From Prolixibacter denitrificans (GTDB taxonomy: Bacteria > Bacteroidota > Bacteroidia > Bacteroidales > Prolixibacteraceae): DNA of 64,000 nt. The stretch is taken from assembly GCF_003014495.1 (NCBI RefSeq), contig NZ_PYGC01000004.1, positions 186,001 to 250,000 of the forward strand, in the 5' to 3' direction. Both the position numbers and the translations under genes were made by a program. Positions 27,362 through 36,913 of this stretch are shown piece by piece. The notes below the pieces were generated by a model. The model worked only from the letters and a program-made list of their open reading frames with translations. It did no database searches and had not been told where the DNA came from. Every line of letters begins with the position of its first letter. Positions within the stretch are counted from its first letter, which is position 1.

Positions 27362-28410
27362 AAGAAAGTATTATTGCATTAGGTCTAATGTCAGGCACTT
27401 CGCTCGATGGAATCGACCTGGCATTGTGCCGTTTTGAGCATACGAACTCCGGCTGGTCATTTCTCATAGAAGCCGCCGAAACCGTTCCCTATTCTGCCGA
27501 ATGGCAGAAAAAACTAAAAGAAGCGGAAAAAAGTACAGCGCAAGAAATCTTGCTACTTCATAACGAATATGCCCGGTATACCGGAGAAGTCATCAACCGA
27601 TTTCTGCAAGGAAAAACGATGCCACAACTTATCGCATCGCACGGGCACACCATCTTTCATCAGCCTAAAAAACAGTTCACGTTTCAACTGGGAAACGGAA
27701 CGATAATCGCAGCCGAAACCGGCATCAAAACCATTGCCGACTTCCGTAACATGGATGTGGCACTCGGCGGCCAGGGAGCTCCGCTGGTCCCGATAGGTGA
27801 CCGCCTGCTTTTTGGAGAATATGAGTACTGCCTCAACCTGGGCGGTTTTGCCAACATCTCGTACGAGGAAGAAGAACAACGCATTGCCTTCGACATTGGT
27901 CCCGCTAACATCGTGCTCAATTATCTGGCCCAGCAAAAGGGGCAAGAATACGATAAGAACAGCCTCATCGCGAAAAGCGGACAGGTAGATAATGCTCTGC
28001 TGAACGAGCTGAATAACTTGCCCTTTTACGCAGAAAAACCACCCAAATCGCTGGGCAAAGAATGGCTCGACAGCGAAATGATTCCTTTACTGGAGAAATA
28101 TTCACTTTCGTTAGCCAACCAAATGAGGACGCTCTACGAACATGTTGCTATTCAAATTGGCCGGGTCATCCACCTTCCGGGGAAAATGCTGGTTACCGGA
28201 GGTGGCGCACACAATCCCCTGTTGATGAATCGCATTGCCGCATGTTCTAAAGCAGAAGTCATTATTCCCGAGAAGGAGATCATCGATTTTAAGGAAGCAC
28301 TCATCTTTGCCTTCCTGGGCGTAATGGCCAACCGGCACGAAATCAACTGCCTTTCTGCTGTTACCGGAGCTTCCCGCGACAACACCGGTGGAACCATTTA
28401 CTTACCATAA
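27358..28410 (+). CDS. anmK: Anhydro-N-acetylmuramic acid kinase
   Basis: A 350-residue protein beginning ESIIALGLMSGTSLDGIDLALC, the family hallmark, with the ASHGHTIFHQP and ADFRNMDVALGGQGAPLVP motifs and the GGGAHNPLLM segment of the ASKHA ATPase fold. It cleaves and phosphorylates 1,6-anhydro-MurNAc to MurNAc-6-phosphate in cytoplasmic peptidoglycan recycling. Start codon overlaps the stop of the M23 peptidase gene by 4 bp. Length is typical. Confidence 0.96.
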   Translation: MKESIIALGLMSGTSLDGIDLALCRFEHTNSGWSFLIEAAETVPYSAEWQKKLKEAEKSTAQEILLLHNEYARYTGEVINRFLQGKTMPQLIASHGHTIFHQPKKQFTFQLGNGTIIAAETGIKTIADFRNMDVALGGQGAPLVPIGDRLLFGEYEYCLNLGGFANISYEEEEQRIAFDIGPANIVLNYLAQQKGQEYDKNSLIAKSGQVDNALLNELNNLPFYAEKPPKSLGKEWLDSEMIPLLEKYSLSLANQMRTLYEHVAIQIGRVIHLPGKMLVTGGGAHNPLLMNRIAACSKAEVIIPEKEIIDFKEALIFAFLGVMANRHEINCLSAVTGASRDNTGGTIYLP

Positions 28411-28490
28411 GACAGAGAAAACCTAACAAATATCATATAAAAAGGTCGTACAGTGGGCGTTTGCCGCAGTAGCCCATTCATTTATTTTCC

Positions 28491-28498
28491 TATTTTTG
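28491..28498 (+). promoter_or_regulatory. -7 promoter element of the C69 dipeptidase gene
   Basis: TATTTTTG fits TAnnTTTG, 28 bp before the ATG at 28526. It shows that a longer reading frame beginning with a TTG at 28496 is not the real start. A TTTG at 28460-28463 is somewhat far for the -33 element. Confidence 0.6.
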
Positions 28499-28525
28499 TC
28501 AAAAACGAAAAAATTCCTTTCTATT

Positions 28526-30199
28526 ATGCTGAAGAAAACGCTCTTACTGACTAGCCTGATTTGGCTGGCGCTGCAGGTTCACGTAGCCGACGCCTGTACC
28601 AACTTTTTGATCACCAAAGGTGCAACGGTCGATGGCTCAACCATGATAACCTATGCAGCTGACTCACATACACTTTACGGAGAAATGTATTTCTGGCCGG
28701 CAGCCGATCACAAGCCCGGCGATATGGTTGACGTCACTGAATGGGACACCGGCAAATTCCTGGGAAAAATCCCACAGGTTGCCCACACTTACCAGGTAAC
28801 CGGAAATATGAACGAACACCAGCTTTCGATTGGTGAAACCACTTTTGGTGGCCGCAAGGAACTGCATCATCAACCCGGAGCGATTGTTGATTATGGTAGC
28901 TTGATTTACCTGACTCTGCAACGTGCCAAAACAGCTCGTGAGGCTATTCATGTCATGACCGATTTGGTTGCCAAGTACGGATATGCCAGCGAAGGAGAAT
29001 CTTTCTCGATTGCTGACCCGAACGAAGTATGGATTCTGGAAATGATTGGAAAAGGTGAAGCTGAAAAAGGTGCTGTTTGGGTAGCTCGTCGCATTCCTGA
29101 CGGATACATCTCAGGACATGCCAACCAGGCTCGTATCACCACTTTCCCGTTGAACGATCCAGATAACTGCCTTTACTCAAGCGATGTTATTTCTTTTGCA
29201 CGTGAAAAAGGATGGTTCGATGGCAAAAACAAAGACTTTAGCTTCTCGGGCACTTACGCTCCGGTTGATTTCGGAGGAGCCCGTTTCTGCGATGCTCGTG
29301 TTTGGGCTGGTTTCCGTAAAGTAGCCAGCAACATGGATCAATATCAGGACTATGCCATGGGTAAAATTACTCACGGAGCCAACGGCTATGCAACCAACCG
29401 CATGCCGCTTTGGGTAAAACCTGATACATTGTTAACAGTAAAAGACGTAATGGGCATGATGCGCGACCACTTCGAAGGAACTGCTTTGGATATGACCAAA
29501 GACCCGGGTGCCGGTCCATTCAAACTGCCTTACCGCTGGCGTCCGTTGACCTGGCAGGTTGATTCGACGACTTACGTCAACGAGCGTGCTATCTCAACTC
29601 AACAAACCGGTTTCTCATTCATCGCTCAAATGCGCTCCAAATACCCCGATCCAATTGGTGGTATCATGTGGTTTGGCGTTGACGATACCTATTCGACCTG
29701 CTACATGCCGGTATATTGCGGTATTCAGAAAGTTCCGGAACCAATTCGTGTGGGAAACGGCGACATGCTGACCTGGTCAAATACCTCAGCGTTCTGGGTA
29801 TTCAATACCGTATCGAATCTGGCTTACCTGCGTTACGATTACATGATCAAAGACATTCAGAAAGTACAGAGTGAACTCGAAACCAAATTTGTCGATTTCA
29901 CCCCTGCGGTTGATGAAGCTGCCATGGACTTATGGAATAAAGGCGAGCACAATATGGCCCGCAAATTCTTAACGGAATACTCCGACAAGCAGGTGAACCT
30001 GACGGTGAACCGCTGGACACAGCTGGAACATTACCTGATTATCAAGTACAAGGATGGTAACATCATGAAAGAGAAAGATGGTAAGTTCGAGCGCAACGAA
30101 AGCGGTAAACTTCCGGTGATGCCAGCTCAACCCGGTTACCCGGAATGGTGGTACCGCAACGTGGCGAAGCAAACCGGTGACCATTTAAAAGAAAAATAA
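28526..30199 (+). CDS. C69 family dipeptidase
   Basis: A 557-residue protein of the C69 (U34) Ntn-hydrolase family. A signal peptide ends in ADA and the next residue is the catalytic Cys of CTNFLITKGATVDGSTM, so cleavage exposes the nucleophile. Other motifs are QLSIGETTFGGR and IADPNEVWILEMIGKG. The enzyme hydrolyses dipeptides, probably in the periplasm, and is common in Bacteroidota. The ATG was chosen because it places a compact signal peptide after a promoter element. Codon use looks strongly biased (a highly expressed gene). Confidence 0.9.
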   Translation: MLKKTLLLTSLIWLALQVHVADACTNFLITKGATVDGSTMITYAADSHTLYGEMYFWPAADHKPGDMVDVTEWDTGKFLGKIPQVAHTYQVTGNMNEHQLSIGETTFGGRKELHHQPGAIVDYGSLIYLTLQRAKTAREAIHVMTDLVAKYGYASEGESFSIADPNEVWILEMIGKGEAEKGAVWVARRIPDGYISGHANQARITTFPLNDPDNCLYSSDVISFAREKGWFDGKNKDFSFSGTYAPVDFGGARFCDARVWAGFRKVASNMDQYQDYAMGKITHGANGYATNRMPLWVKPDTLLTVKDVMGMMRDHFEGTALDMTKDPGAGPFKLPYRWRPLTWQVDSTTYVNERAISTQQTGFSFIAQMRSKYPDPIGGIMWFGVDDTYSTCYMPVYCGIQKVPEPIRVGNGDMLTWSNTSAFWVFNTVSNLAYLRYDYMIKDIQKVQSELETKFVDFTPAVDEAAMDLWNKGEHNMARKFLTEYSDKQVNLTVNRWTQLEHYLIIKYKDGNIMKEKDGKFERNESGKLPVMPAQPGYPEWWYRNVAKQTGDHLKEK

Positions 30200-30255
30200 G
30201 CGGAACGCAAAAGTGGATTTTGGAGCTAATATTTTATGATTCAGAAAAAAATCCA

Positions 30256-30263
30256 TACTTTTG
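30256..30263 (+). promoter_or_regulatory. -7 promoter element of rplS
   Basis: TACTTTTG fits TAnnTTTG and lies 76 bp before the rplS ATG, leaving a 5' leader of about 70 nt. Confidence 0.6.
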
Positions 30264-30339
30264 CCGCGAAATTTCCGTACGTAATCTCTGGCAGACGACC
30301 TGTTAATATTGCGTTCGTCAAATACTTAAATTAAATACG

Positions 30340-30690
30340 ATGGATCTCATTAAAGCAGCAGAAAACGCATTTTTAGGAGAACAGAAAGAACTTCCGCAGT
30401 TCGGTCCTGGTGATACTATCACGGTACATTACAAAATCCGTGAGGGTAACAAGGAGAGAATTCAGAATTATCGTGGTACGGTAATTCAGATCAAAGGTTC
30501 AGGTTTAACCAAGACCTTTACTGTTCGGAAAATGTCGGGTAACGTAGGCGTGGAAAGAATTTTCCCGTCCAATTCTCCTTTCATCGATCAGATCGATGTG
30601 AACCGGAGAGGTAGTGTACGTCGTGCCCGCTTGTTCTACCTGCGTGGCCGGACTGGTAAAAAAGCCCGGATCAAAGAGAAAAGATTCTAA
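30340..30690 (+). CDS. rplS: 50S ribosomal protein L19
   Basis: A 116-residue ribosomal protein at the 30S-50S interface, recognised by [45 protein letters not shown] and [21 protein letters not shown]. Single gene with its own promoter and terminator, and the usual length. Confidence 0.98.
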   Translation: MDLIKAAENAFLGEQKELPQFGPGDTITVHYKIREGNKERIQNYRGTVIQIKGSGLTKTFTVRKMSGNVGVERIFPSNSPFIDQIDVNRRGSVRRARLFYLRGRTGKKARIKEKRF

Positions 30691-30707
30691 GATTACCACT
30701 ATTATTG

Positions 30708-30735
30708 AAAAGGCTTTCCGATCGGAAAGCCTTTT
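30708..30735 (+). terminator. Intrinsic terminator of rplS
   Basis: AAAAGGCTTTCCG (30708-30720) pairs with CGGAAAGCCTTTT (30723-30735), followed by more T residues. Confidence 0.9.
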
Positions 30736-30922
30736 TTTGTATAGTTGCAGCTCATTTCTGATTACAATTGATAAGCGGGCTTTATTCCTTAATAAAAGTC
30801 TTTTACAAGCAAGTGCTCAATGGTCCAAACCCGCTGAAATGTTTAAGAAAAGGATCAGGTTTTATCGTATTGTAAACAGGTTAAAATATCTAATTTAGCC
30901 CAAACAATTTAACTCAGACATT

Positions 30923-31849
30923 ATGGCTTTCCTACCGAAAGAGCGGGTCTTTTCCCTGCGATGGTTCATCGACTACATGTACATCATTGTCGGCTCGTTT
31001 ATTCTGGCCGTTGGATTTGTCTACTTCATCTCGCCCCATAAAATTGTTCCGGGAGGCGTATACGGTATTGCCATCATCGTGCACTACCTCACGCATGGGC
31101 TTTTTTCCTTCTGGCCCGAAGGTGTTCCCATTGGTCTTTTCGGATTAATATTGAACATACCGCTAACCTATGCCGGGATCAAAATTCTGGGCCCTCGTTT
31201 TGGTGTAAAAACCATTGTTGGGTTTGTCCTGTCATCCGTTTTTATGGATGCCATAACCTACATGCGTGTGGACGGAGATGCACCGTTGGTTCACGATGTA
31301 CTACTCTCCTGTATCTTCGGAGGGGTGCTGATTGGTTTTGGATTAGGACTGATTTTCAAATCGAAAGCGACTTCCGGTGGCTCCGATATCATCGCCATGA
31401 TTATCGCCAAATATACCAACATGCCACTCGGACAGTTGATGATTTATGTCGACTCGACGATTGTTTTGATGGCATTGCTTGCATTCAAAGACTGGCAGAT
31501 TCCGCTGTACAGCTGGCTGGTCATCTACATTACAGGAAAAGCCATCGACCAAACCATGGCAGGGGCCAATTATAACAAAGCGCTTATCATCGTTTCCGAG
31601 AAACATGACGAGATAAAGGATAAGATACTGGTCGATTTGGAACGTGGCGGTACCTATCTGAAAGGCGTTGGCATGTTTACGAACCAGGAAAAGGAAATCA
31701 TCTTCACGGTAGTAAGCCGGCGCGAAGTTGCCATTCTGGAAGAGCACATCAATCTGGTGGACCCGGACGCTTTTATTACCATCATGGACGCCAGTGAAAT
31801 TCTTGGAGAAGGTTTCCGCTCGCTACGCACGAAAATGAGCGACCAATAG
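30923..31849 (+). CDS. YitT family membrane protein
   Basis: A 308-residue protein with about five or six hydrophobic helices in the first 210 residues (IVGSFILAVGFVYFISPHKIVPGGVYGIA is split here by the conserved PHKI/PGG turn) and a C-terminal soluble DUF2179 domain (about 220-300). The family is of unknown function, often annotated as an integral membrane sensor or transporter. Preceded by 230 bp with no gene, closed by the next terminator. Confidence 0.9.
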   Translation: MAFLPKERVFSLRWFIDYMYIIVGSFILAVGFVYFISPHKIVPGGVYGIAIIVHYLTHGLFSFWPEGVPIGLFGLILNIPLTYAGIKILGPRFGVKTIVGFVLSSVFMDAITYMRVDGDAPLVHDVLLSCIFGGVLIGFGLGLIFKSKATSGGSDIIAMIIAKYTNMPLGQLMIYVDSTIVLMALLAFKDWQIPLYSWLVIYITGKAIDQTMAGANYNKALIIVSEKHDEIKDKILVDLERGGTYLKGVGMFTNQEKEIIFTVVSRREVAILEEHINLVDPDAFITIMDASEILGEGFRSLRTKMSDQ

Positions 31850-31895
31850 CATAAAAGCACATTACAAAGGACAACAGTTTACCTCTTGCTACGAA

Positions 31896-31941
31896 AAAAG
31901 GAACAATAAACGATGCTTAGCTGCACGTTATTGTTCCTTTT
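31896..31941. terminator. Bidirectional intrinsic terminator
   Basis: AAAAGGAACAATAA (31896-31909) pairs with TTATTGTTCCTTTT (31928-31941), then GTTTTTT. It sits between the convergent YitT and GH16-like genes. Confidence 0.88.
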
Positions 31942-31990
31942 GTTTTTTATAAAAGTGACCTGTCTGTATTTTTCTGAAACGTGGCGCGTT

Positions 31991-33763
31991 CTAATTATTC
32001 CCGGCCTGAGGCACGAGGCATCTTACCCAATCCACCTCGAAGTAATGTGGTAGATTTTGGTGATGCACTTCCTCGTGCACACTAGAAAGCAGGTTCAGGA
32101 ACATATTATCAAACGAAGAATCGACCTTGCTCTGATGAACCACCGCATTGTTGATTTTCCATGTCAGTGTTTGTCCGTCCCACTCGAGTCGATATACATG
32201 AAACTTCTTAAAATTCAATCCAGTGATAGTTTGATGTTGCCAAACCGGTTCTCCTTTAATTTCGCGGATAACTCCCATGCTCACCTCATTCTTGCCACTG
32301 CGCAGAATATCGATTTGCGGGAATGCTCCGTCGCCTTTCAACGAAAAAGCCGACACAATTTCAGCACATGGATTCACGCGTATCTTCGCCTCGATAATAC
32401 CTTGCTTAATCCGGAAACTGTTTCCGGTATTCAACATCGACGAGGTATATTGAAATTCTGCGGGAATCAATCCGTATTGCGGGTTCCAACGCATTCCTTT
32501 CGACTCTTCCTTGCGGGTAACAATCGATAGAATTCCACCATGCACCTGCAGGTTCTCTTCACCATTCAGGCATTGCAACTCATCAGCTTGCGAGTAGTTG
32601 TTTCCGAAAACTTCCTTACCAGGATAAATCCCTGAATTCCAACGCTCGAAGTTAACGCCGTCGCGTGTGAACTCATCATCGAAAGCGACTTGCCACTTAT
32701 CGAAGAAATTGAGCTCTCTCGCTTTATGCAAAGCAAAATATTTCTTAATCAGCTCACTGTTCTTCAGCTTAGCCAATTCCTGCTCCAGCTTAAAGTCTTC
32801 CGATTTCTCATAGCGCTTCTTGTCTTTCAGGAAGGCTACCCGCTCCCGGAAACCTTCGTCTTTCACCAGGTCTTCCAACTCGTTCAGCCGCTCGAGTTCT
32901 TTCGAATCGTGCACCCGCTGATAATTGAGATATTCGCCTGATTTGCTGAACTTGTGGTAAAATTTGATTTCCGGATCTTTGCTTAATTTTTCATATTCCG
33001 CCAGCAAACGGTAATCATCGGTAGTTTGATAGCGCTTACTATTTTTCAGAAACTTCTCTCTTTCCAGGAATTCATCCGACTGTACCTCACCGCGCAACTC
33101 TTCATACCGCTGAGTCAGATTTTGTTTCTCAACCGTTTTCAGGTTACTGTACTCACCCGATGCGAGAAATTTCTCGTAACGCTTAATCTCATTTGGGTCC
33201 GAAGGCTTCTCTCCACTCTCCTCCGCTTTCATATACAACCGATAACTGTCGGAAGCGAGCGTGTTGTAATACGATTTCAGTCGCTTATCATTTTTCAACG
33301 CCTCAAACTCCTTTCGTTTGGATGCTTCCGGAGAATTGTTGTAATGGAGTTTCTCCACATCCTTCCTGCGTTTCGTAAATTCAGGAGTGGTTACAATTTT
33401 TTCCAGCTCACTGAACCGGGCCAGCTTGTCGCCTTTTTCAATCTTTTTGAAGCGGGCCAGTTTCTCGGAGCTTAGCGTTTTAAAATACTGCTTCATCGAC
33501 TTGGAACGACTTAAGTGCTCCAATTCACTCAGTATTTTTTGCTCATGGCTCCCTTCAAATTTCAATTGGGTCAGCTCTTTTTTCCGGGCCCTGAACTCAG
33601 CAGATTTCAGTTCAGCATCCAGCTCACGGTAACGAGCCAGTTCGTCCGATTGCTCCAATTCCTGCAGCTCATCGCGCATGCCCAGCAACTTGTTCCACTT
33701 TGCATCAATTTTTGCCGTACCCGGGATGAGTCCCAGCTTGTATTTCAAACTAAAACCTGACAT
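31991..33763 (-). CDS. Coiled-coil repeat protein fused to a catalytically dead GH16-like domain
   Basis: A 590-residue protein without signal peptide. Residues about 35-360 hold four charged helical repeats of about 75 residues; each starts with a pattern like LARYRELDAELKSAEFRAR and contains a K-K/N-RY-x-x-S/T-x-D-x-K/R element and an I-K-x-Y element (clearest in repeats three and four). Residues 366-590 have the concanavalin fold of GH16 (FDDEFTRDGVNFERWNSG, IEAKIRVN, LEWDGQTLTWKINN). The GH16 catalytic motif E-I-D-I-x-E reads Q483-I-D-I-L-R488, so both glutamates are lost. The likely role is binding rather than hydrolysis, in the cytoplasm or after non-classical export. No precise family name is offered. 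Confidence 0.85.
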   Translation of the reverse strand: MSGFSLKYKLGLIPGTAKIDAKWNKLLGMRDELQELEQSDELARYRELDAELKSAEFRARKKELTQLKFEGSHEQKILSELEHLSRSKSMKQYFKTLSSEKLARFKKIEKGDKLARFSELEKIVTTPEFTKRRKDVEKLHYNNSPEASKRKEFEALKNDKRLKSYYNTLASDSYRLYMKAEESGEKPSDPNEIKRYEKFLASGEYSNLKTVEKQNLTQRYEELRGEVQSDEFLEREKFLKNSKRYQTTDDYRLLAEYEKLSKDPEIKFYHKFSKSGEYLNYQRVHDSKELERLNELEDLVKDEGFRERVAFLKDKKRYEKSEDFKLEQELAKLKNSELIKKYFALHKARELNFFDKWQVAFDDEFTRDGVNFERWNSGIYPGKEVFGNNYSQADELQCLNGEENLQVHGGILSIVTRKEESKGMRWNPQYGLIPAEFQYTSSMLNTGNSFRIKQGIIEAKIRVNPCAEIVSAFSLKGDGAFPQIDILRSGKNEVSMGVIREIKGEPVWQHQTITGLNFKKFHVYRLEWDGQTLTWKINNAVVHQSKVDSSFDNMFLNLLSSVHEEVHHQNLPHYFEVDWVRCLVPQAGNN

Positions 33764-33902
33764 ATTTTATACTGATTTCGAGCGTGTAACCGGATAATCC
33801 GGCCTTTTTAATTAGCTTATGTTGTCAACTATCTAACGTGAAAACGAATCAAATATTTCGTTTCGGGGCCACAATTTAGAACTTCCCTCTGATTTAAAAA
33901 GC

Positions 33903-33910
33903 TAATTTTG
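33903..33910 (+). promoter_or_regulatory. -7 promoter element of the rRNA methyltransferase gene
   Basis: TAATTTTG fits TAnnTTTG and lies 28 bp before the ATG at 33939. Confidence 0.6.
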
Positions 33911-33938
33911 CATAATTTTAAATGGAAATCGAACGACC

Positions 33939-35345
33939 ATGGCGACACAACTTCCCGAAAGTTTTACTCAACGAATGCAAGCTCAGTTGGGGGATGAATT
34001 CGAAGCATTTCAACAATCGCTTTCGGAAGCAGCTGTCAGTTCCATCCGGGTCAATTCAGCGAAAGCCCAAAAGCCGGCAAACGGGATACCGGTCCCCTGG
34101 TGTCAAACCGGTTTCTATCTAGAAGAACGTCCTTTTTACACGCTCGACCCGTTTTTACACGCCGGCGTCTATTACGTCCAGGAAGCCAGCTCGATGTTCT
34201 CCGAGCAAGCTTTTCGTCAATTACCCGACGAGCCCTTAAAAGTGCTGGATTTGTGTGGTGCTCCGGGTGGTAAATCCACCCACATTGCTTCTCTCCTTCC
34301 GGAAAACAGTTTGCTCGTTTCCAACGAAGTCATCCGTAGCCGGGCAGTTATCCTTTCGGAAAATCTGAAAAAGTGGGGAAATCCCAATGTCATGGTCACC
34401 AACAATGATCCGAAGGACTTTGCCACATTCGAAGGTCAGTTCGATGTGCTTGTGGTGGATGCTCCATGCTCCGGAGAAGGTCTGTTCCGGCGTGATGAAA
34501 ACGCCATTGCTGAATGGTCGCCCGAAAACACACAACTTTGTGCCCAACGGCAACAGCGCATTCTCGCCGATGTTTGGCCGGCGTTGAAACCCGGAGGCAT
34601 CCTCATTTACAGCACGTGTACTTACAATCCGGGCGAAAACGAGGAAAATCTGAAATGGCTGAACGAATTTGCCAACGTCGAGAATATTTCCCTTCCGATG
34701 AAAGCAGAATGGGGCGTTACTGAAACGGAAGCGGGCGGTCTTTCGGGATACCGGTTTTATCCGCACAAAACCAAAGGAGAAGGCTTCTTTATGGCAGTTG
34801 TCCGCAAATTGGATGGCCAAACAACCCGCATGCCCAGGAAAATGAAGAGTGCTGCCTTCTCGCCAGCATCTCGTGCTGAGAAAGCTCTGGTTGAAGGCTG
34901 GCTTACCGGCGATAATCTCGACATATTTAAACTGAACGATACGCTATTTGCTTTTCCTTCGAAATACGCTGCCGAGTTAACCTGGCTGCAGAAAGGCTTG
35001 CGGATTGTACACGCGGGTGTCAAAATCGGGGAACAGAAAAAGAAAGAGGTCGTTCCGGCACACGAACTGGCGCTTTCTCCCATCCTGAAACGAGGCACAT
35101 TTCCTGAAATCGAATTAACGCTTGACGATGCCATCAAATTCCTGCACCGCGATGAAATCCGACCCGAAGCGAAAGAGCGAGGCTGGCACCTGCTCACCTA
35201 CCGGAATATCCCGCTAGGATGGGCTAAAAACCTGGGCAATCGTTTCAACAGCAACTATCCAAAAGAATGGCGTATCCGGATGGACATCACCGAATACCTG
35301 GCCGAAAAACTGGAAGAGGAAAAAGCAAAGTTTCCGATAAGGTAG
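33939..35345 (+). CDS. RsmF-type rRNA cytosine-C5 methyltransferase
   Basis: A 468-residue protein of the NOL1/NOP2/Sun family. The SAM-binding motif is DLCGAPGGKSTHIA near 104, and the two catalytic cysteines are in VDAPCSGEGLF and STCTYNPGENEEN. The C-terminal ~170 residues hold an RsmF-like and PUA-like RNA-binding part (LDDAIKFLHRDEI, then GWAKNLGNRFNSNYPKEWRIR). The family methylates C1407 of 16S rRNA in E. coli; the exact target here is inferred. A second frame shifted ATG at 33922 belongs to an unrelated reading frame. Confidence 0.9.
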   Translation: MATQLPESFTQRMQAQLGDEFEAFQQSLSEAAVSSIRVNSAKAQKPANGIPVPWCQTGFYLEERPFYTLDPFLHAGVYYVQEASSMFSEQAFRQLPDEPLKVLDLCGAPGGKSTHIASLLPENSLLVSNEVIRSRAVILSENLKKWGNPNVMVTNNDPKDFATFEGQFDVLVVDAPCSGEGLFRRDENAIAEWSPENTQLCAQRQQRILADVWPALKPGGILIYSTCTYNPGENEENLKWLNEFANVENISLPMKAEWGVTETEAGGLSGYRFYPHKTKGEGFFMAVVRKLDGQTTRMPRKMKSAAFSPASRAEKALVEGWLTGDNLDIFKLNDTLFAFPSKYAAELTWLQKGLRIVHAGVKIGEQKKKEVVPAHELALSPILKRGTFPEIELTLDDAIKFLHRDEIRPEAKERGWHLLTYRNIPLGWAKNLGNRFNSNYPKEWRIRMDITEYLAEKLEEEKAKFPIR

Positions 35346-35553
35346 ACATCCGCAACGAGACGCCAAACACCAGAAACTTCTCCAAAATTCTGTTCTTTGC
35401 CCGCCCTTCCCTCTGCGAATCGAAGAAAAAATTGAAACGTTAAGTTAAACCTTCGTCTGGCATTCTCATCCAATTACATGTTGCTCAGCCAATAGCACCG
35501 GGGAGCAACAAACGCAGACTATCTTAAGTTTCATTTCGACTAAAACCTAAAAC

Positions 35554-36066
35554 ATGAAAAAAAGAAGCATCCACTATTATATGCGAATGTTACATCGCTA
35601 TGTTGGCTATTTCGTATTAGGCTTTACCCTCATCTATTCCATCAGCGGAATCATTCTGGTTTACCGGGATACCGATTTCCTGAAAAGGGAAACAACGGTA
35701 GAGAGAAAACTCCCTGTAAATCTTGACGAAGCGGCATTAGGCAGCGAATTACATATGAGAGGTTTCAAAATCATCAAAACGGAAGGCGACCTGCATTATT
35801 TTGCCAACGGCACCTATAATAAGGCCACTGGAGTTGCCAATTATAAGATTAAAGCACTTCCTACAATTCTTTCGAAGATGAACTCAGTTCATAAATCAGT
35901 CAGTCAAAATCCATCACATTTGTTTACCACGATATTTGGAATATTACTGCTCTTTTTAGCCGTCTCTTCTTTGTGGATGTTCAAACCCAAAGCAAAAATT
36001 TTCAAGAAAGGAATGATAGTCGCAGGCTCAGGTGTGGTCATTGCCATTGCACTTCTGCTTATCTAA
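35554..36066 (+). CDS. PepSY-type membrane protein
   Basis: A 170-residue protein with three hydrophobic helices (about residues 15-35, 127-143, 151-169) and a periplasmic PepSY-like segment between the first two. The MLHRYVGYFVLGFTLIYSISG and SVHK pattern is typical of PepSY-associated TM proteins, several of which are haem-binding ferric reductase-like proteins. It lies 212 bp upstream of the periplasmic molybdenum hydroxylase genes in the same direction, and may be linked to their electron transfer; this link is inference only. Confidence 0.75.
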   Translation: MKKRSIHYYMRMLHRYVGYFVLGFTLIYSISGIILVYRDTDFLKRETTVERKLPVNLDEAALGSELHMRGFKIIKTEGDLHYFANGTYNKATGVANYKIKALPTILSKMNSVHKSVSQNPSHLFTTIFGILLLFLAVSSLWMFKPKAKIFKKGMIVAGSGVVIAIALLLI

Positions 36067-36278
36067 AAACCATTTCCGCTCCATCAATTGTTGGATAACG
36101 GAAACTAAAAATGGAGGGGTGAGTGTCGACTTTTCACGCTGACACATTCCAATTCCGTATCGTAAGCATAAGATTTACAACCTCATTCATTAGCCAATAT
36201 TTCAAAAGTCAATGCCGGGGACTGGTTGAAATTTCATAAATTTGAAAGAGAGACCTGCTAAGGCATTAACCAAATTAA

Positions 36279-36890
36279 TTGCTAACGATGAAACATTCCC
36301 ATTCTAATGCCATGTCGATGAGCCGCCGTTTCTTTTTAAGATCCAGTTCTGCACTGGCGGCATTGTCATTCATTCCCAACAGCGTAAAAGCTTTTTACCA
36401 GGACGTCAAAGAGAAGTTCTTCGTCAAAAAGCAGATGATTCCCATCCAGCTCGAAATCAACAAAAAGCAATATTCGCTCACCGTTGACAGTCGGGCTACA
36501 CTTCTGGACGTACTCCGGGAAGAGTTAAACCTGACCGGCAGTAAAAAAGGCTGCGACCATGGTCAATGCGGTGCCTGCACAGTGCATATAAACGGCGAAC
36601 GAGCATTGAGCTGTTTAACCCTGGCCGCCATGGCCCAGGGGAAAGCAATCACCACCATCGAAGGCTTGGCCGACGGAGACAACCTGCACCCGATGCAGGA
36701 AGCTTTCATTGAGCACGACGGCTTCCAGTGTGGCTACTGCACCTCCGGGCAAATTATGTCGGCAGTAGCTTGTGTCGACGAAGGACACACCGGGTCGGTA
36801 GAGGAAATCAAAGAATACATGAGCGGCAATCTCTGCCGGTGTGGTGCTTACAACGGCATCACAGAAGCCATCCAGCAAGTAGCCAAATGA
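36279..36890 (+). CDS. paoA: Aldehyde oxidoreductase 2Fe-2S subunit with Tat signal (PaoA-like)
   Basis: A 203-residue protein. The Tat leader has SRRFFLRSSSALAALSF (residues about 10-26). A plant-type 2Fe-2S ferredoxin domain follows (GCDHGQCGACTVHINGERAL) and then the helical domain with the second cluster (CGYCTSGQ ... NLCRCGAY). It is the electron-transfer subunit of a xanthine-oxidase family molybdenum enzyme. In E. coli PaoABC only PaoA has a Tat signal and carries the others to the periplasm; the same arrangement is seen here. Next gene starts 23 bp on. Confidence 0.92.
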   Translation: MLTMKHSHSNAMSMSRRFFLRSSSALAALSFIPNSVKAFYQDVKEKFFVKKQMIPIQLEINKKQYSLTVDSRATLLDVLREELNLTGSKKGCDHGQCGACTVHINGERALSCLTLAAMAQGKAITTIEGLADGDNLHPMQEAFIEHDGFQCGYCTSGQIMSAVACVDEGHTGSVEEIKEYMSGNLCRCGAYNGITEAIQQVAK

Positions 36891-36913
36891 AACGTCCATG
36901 AAAAAATAACCAG

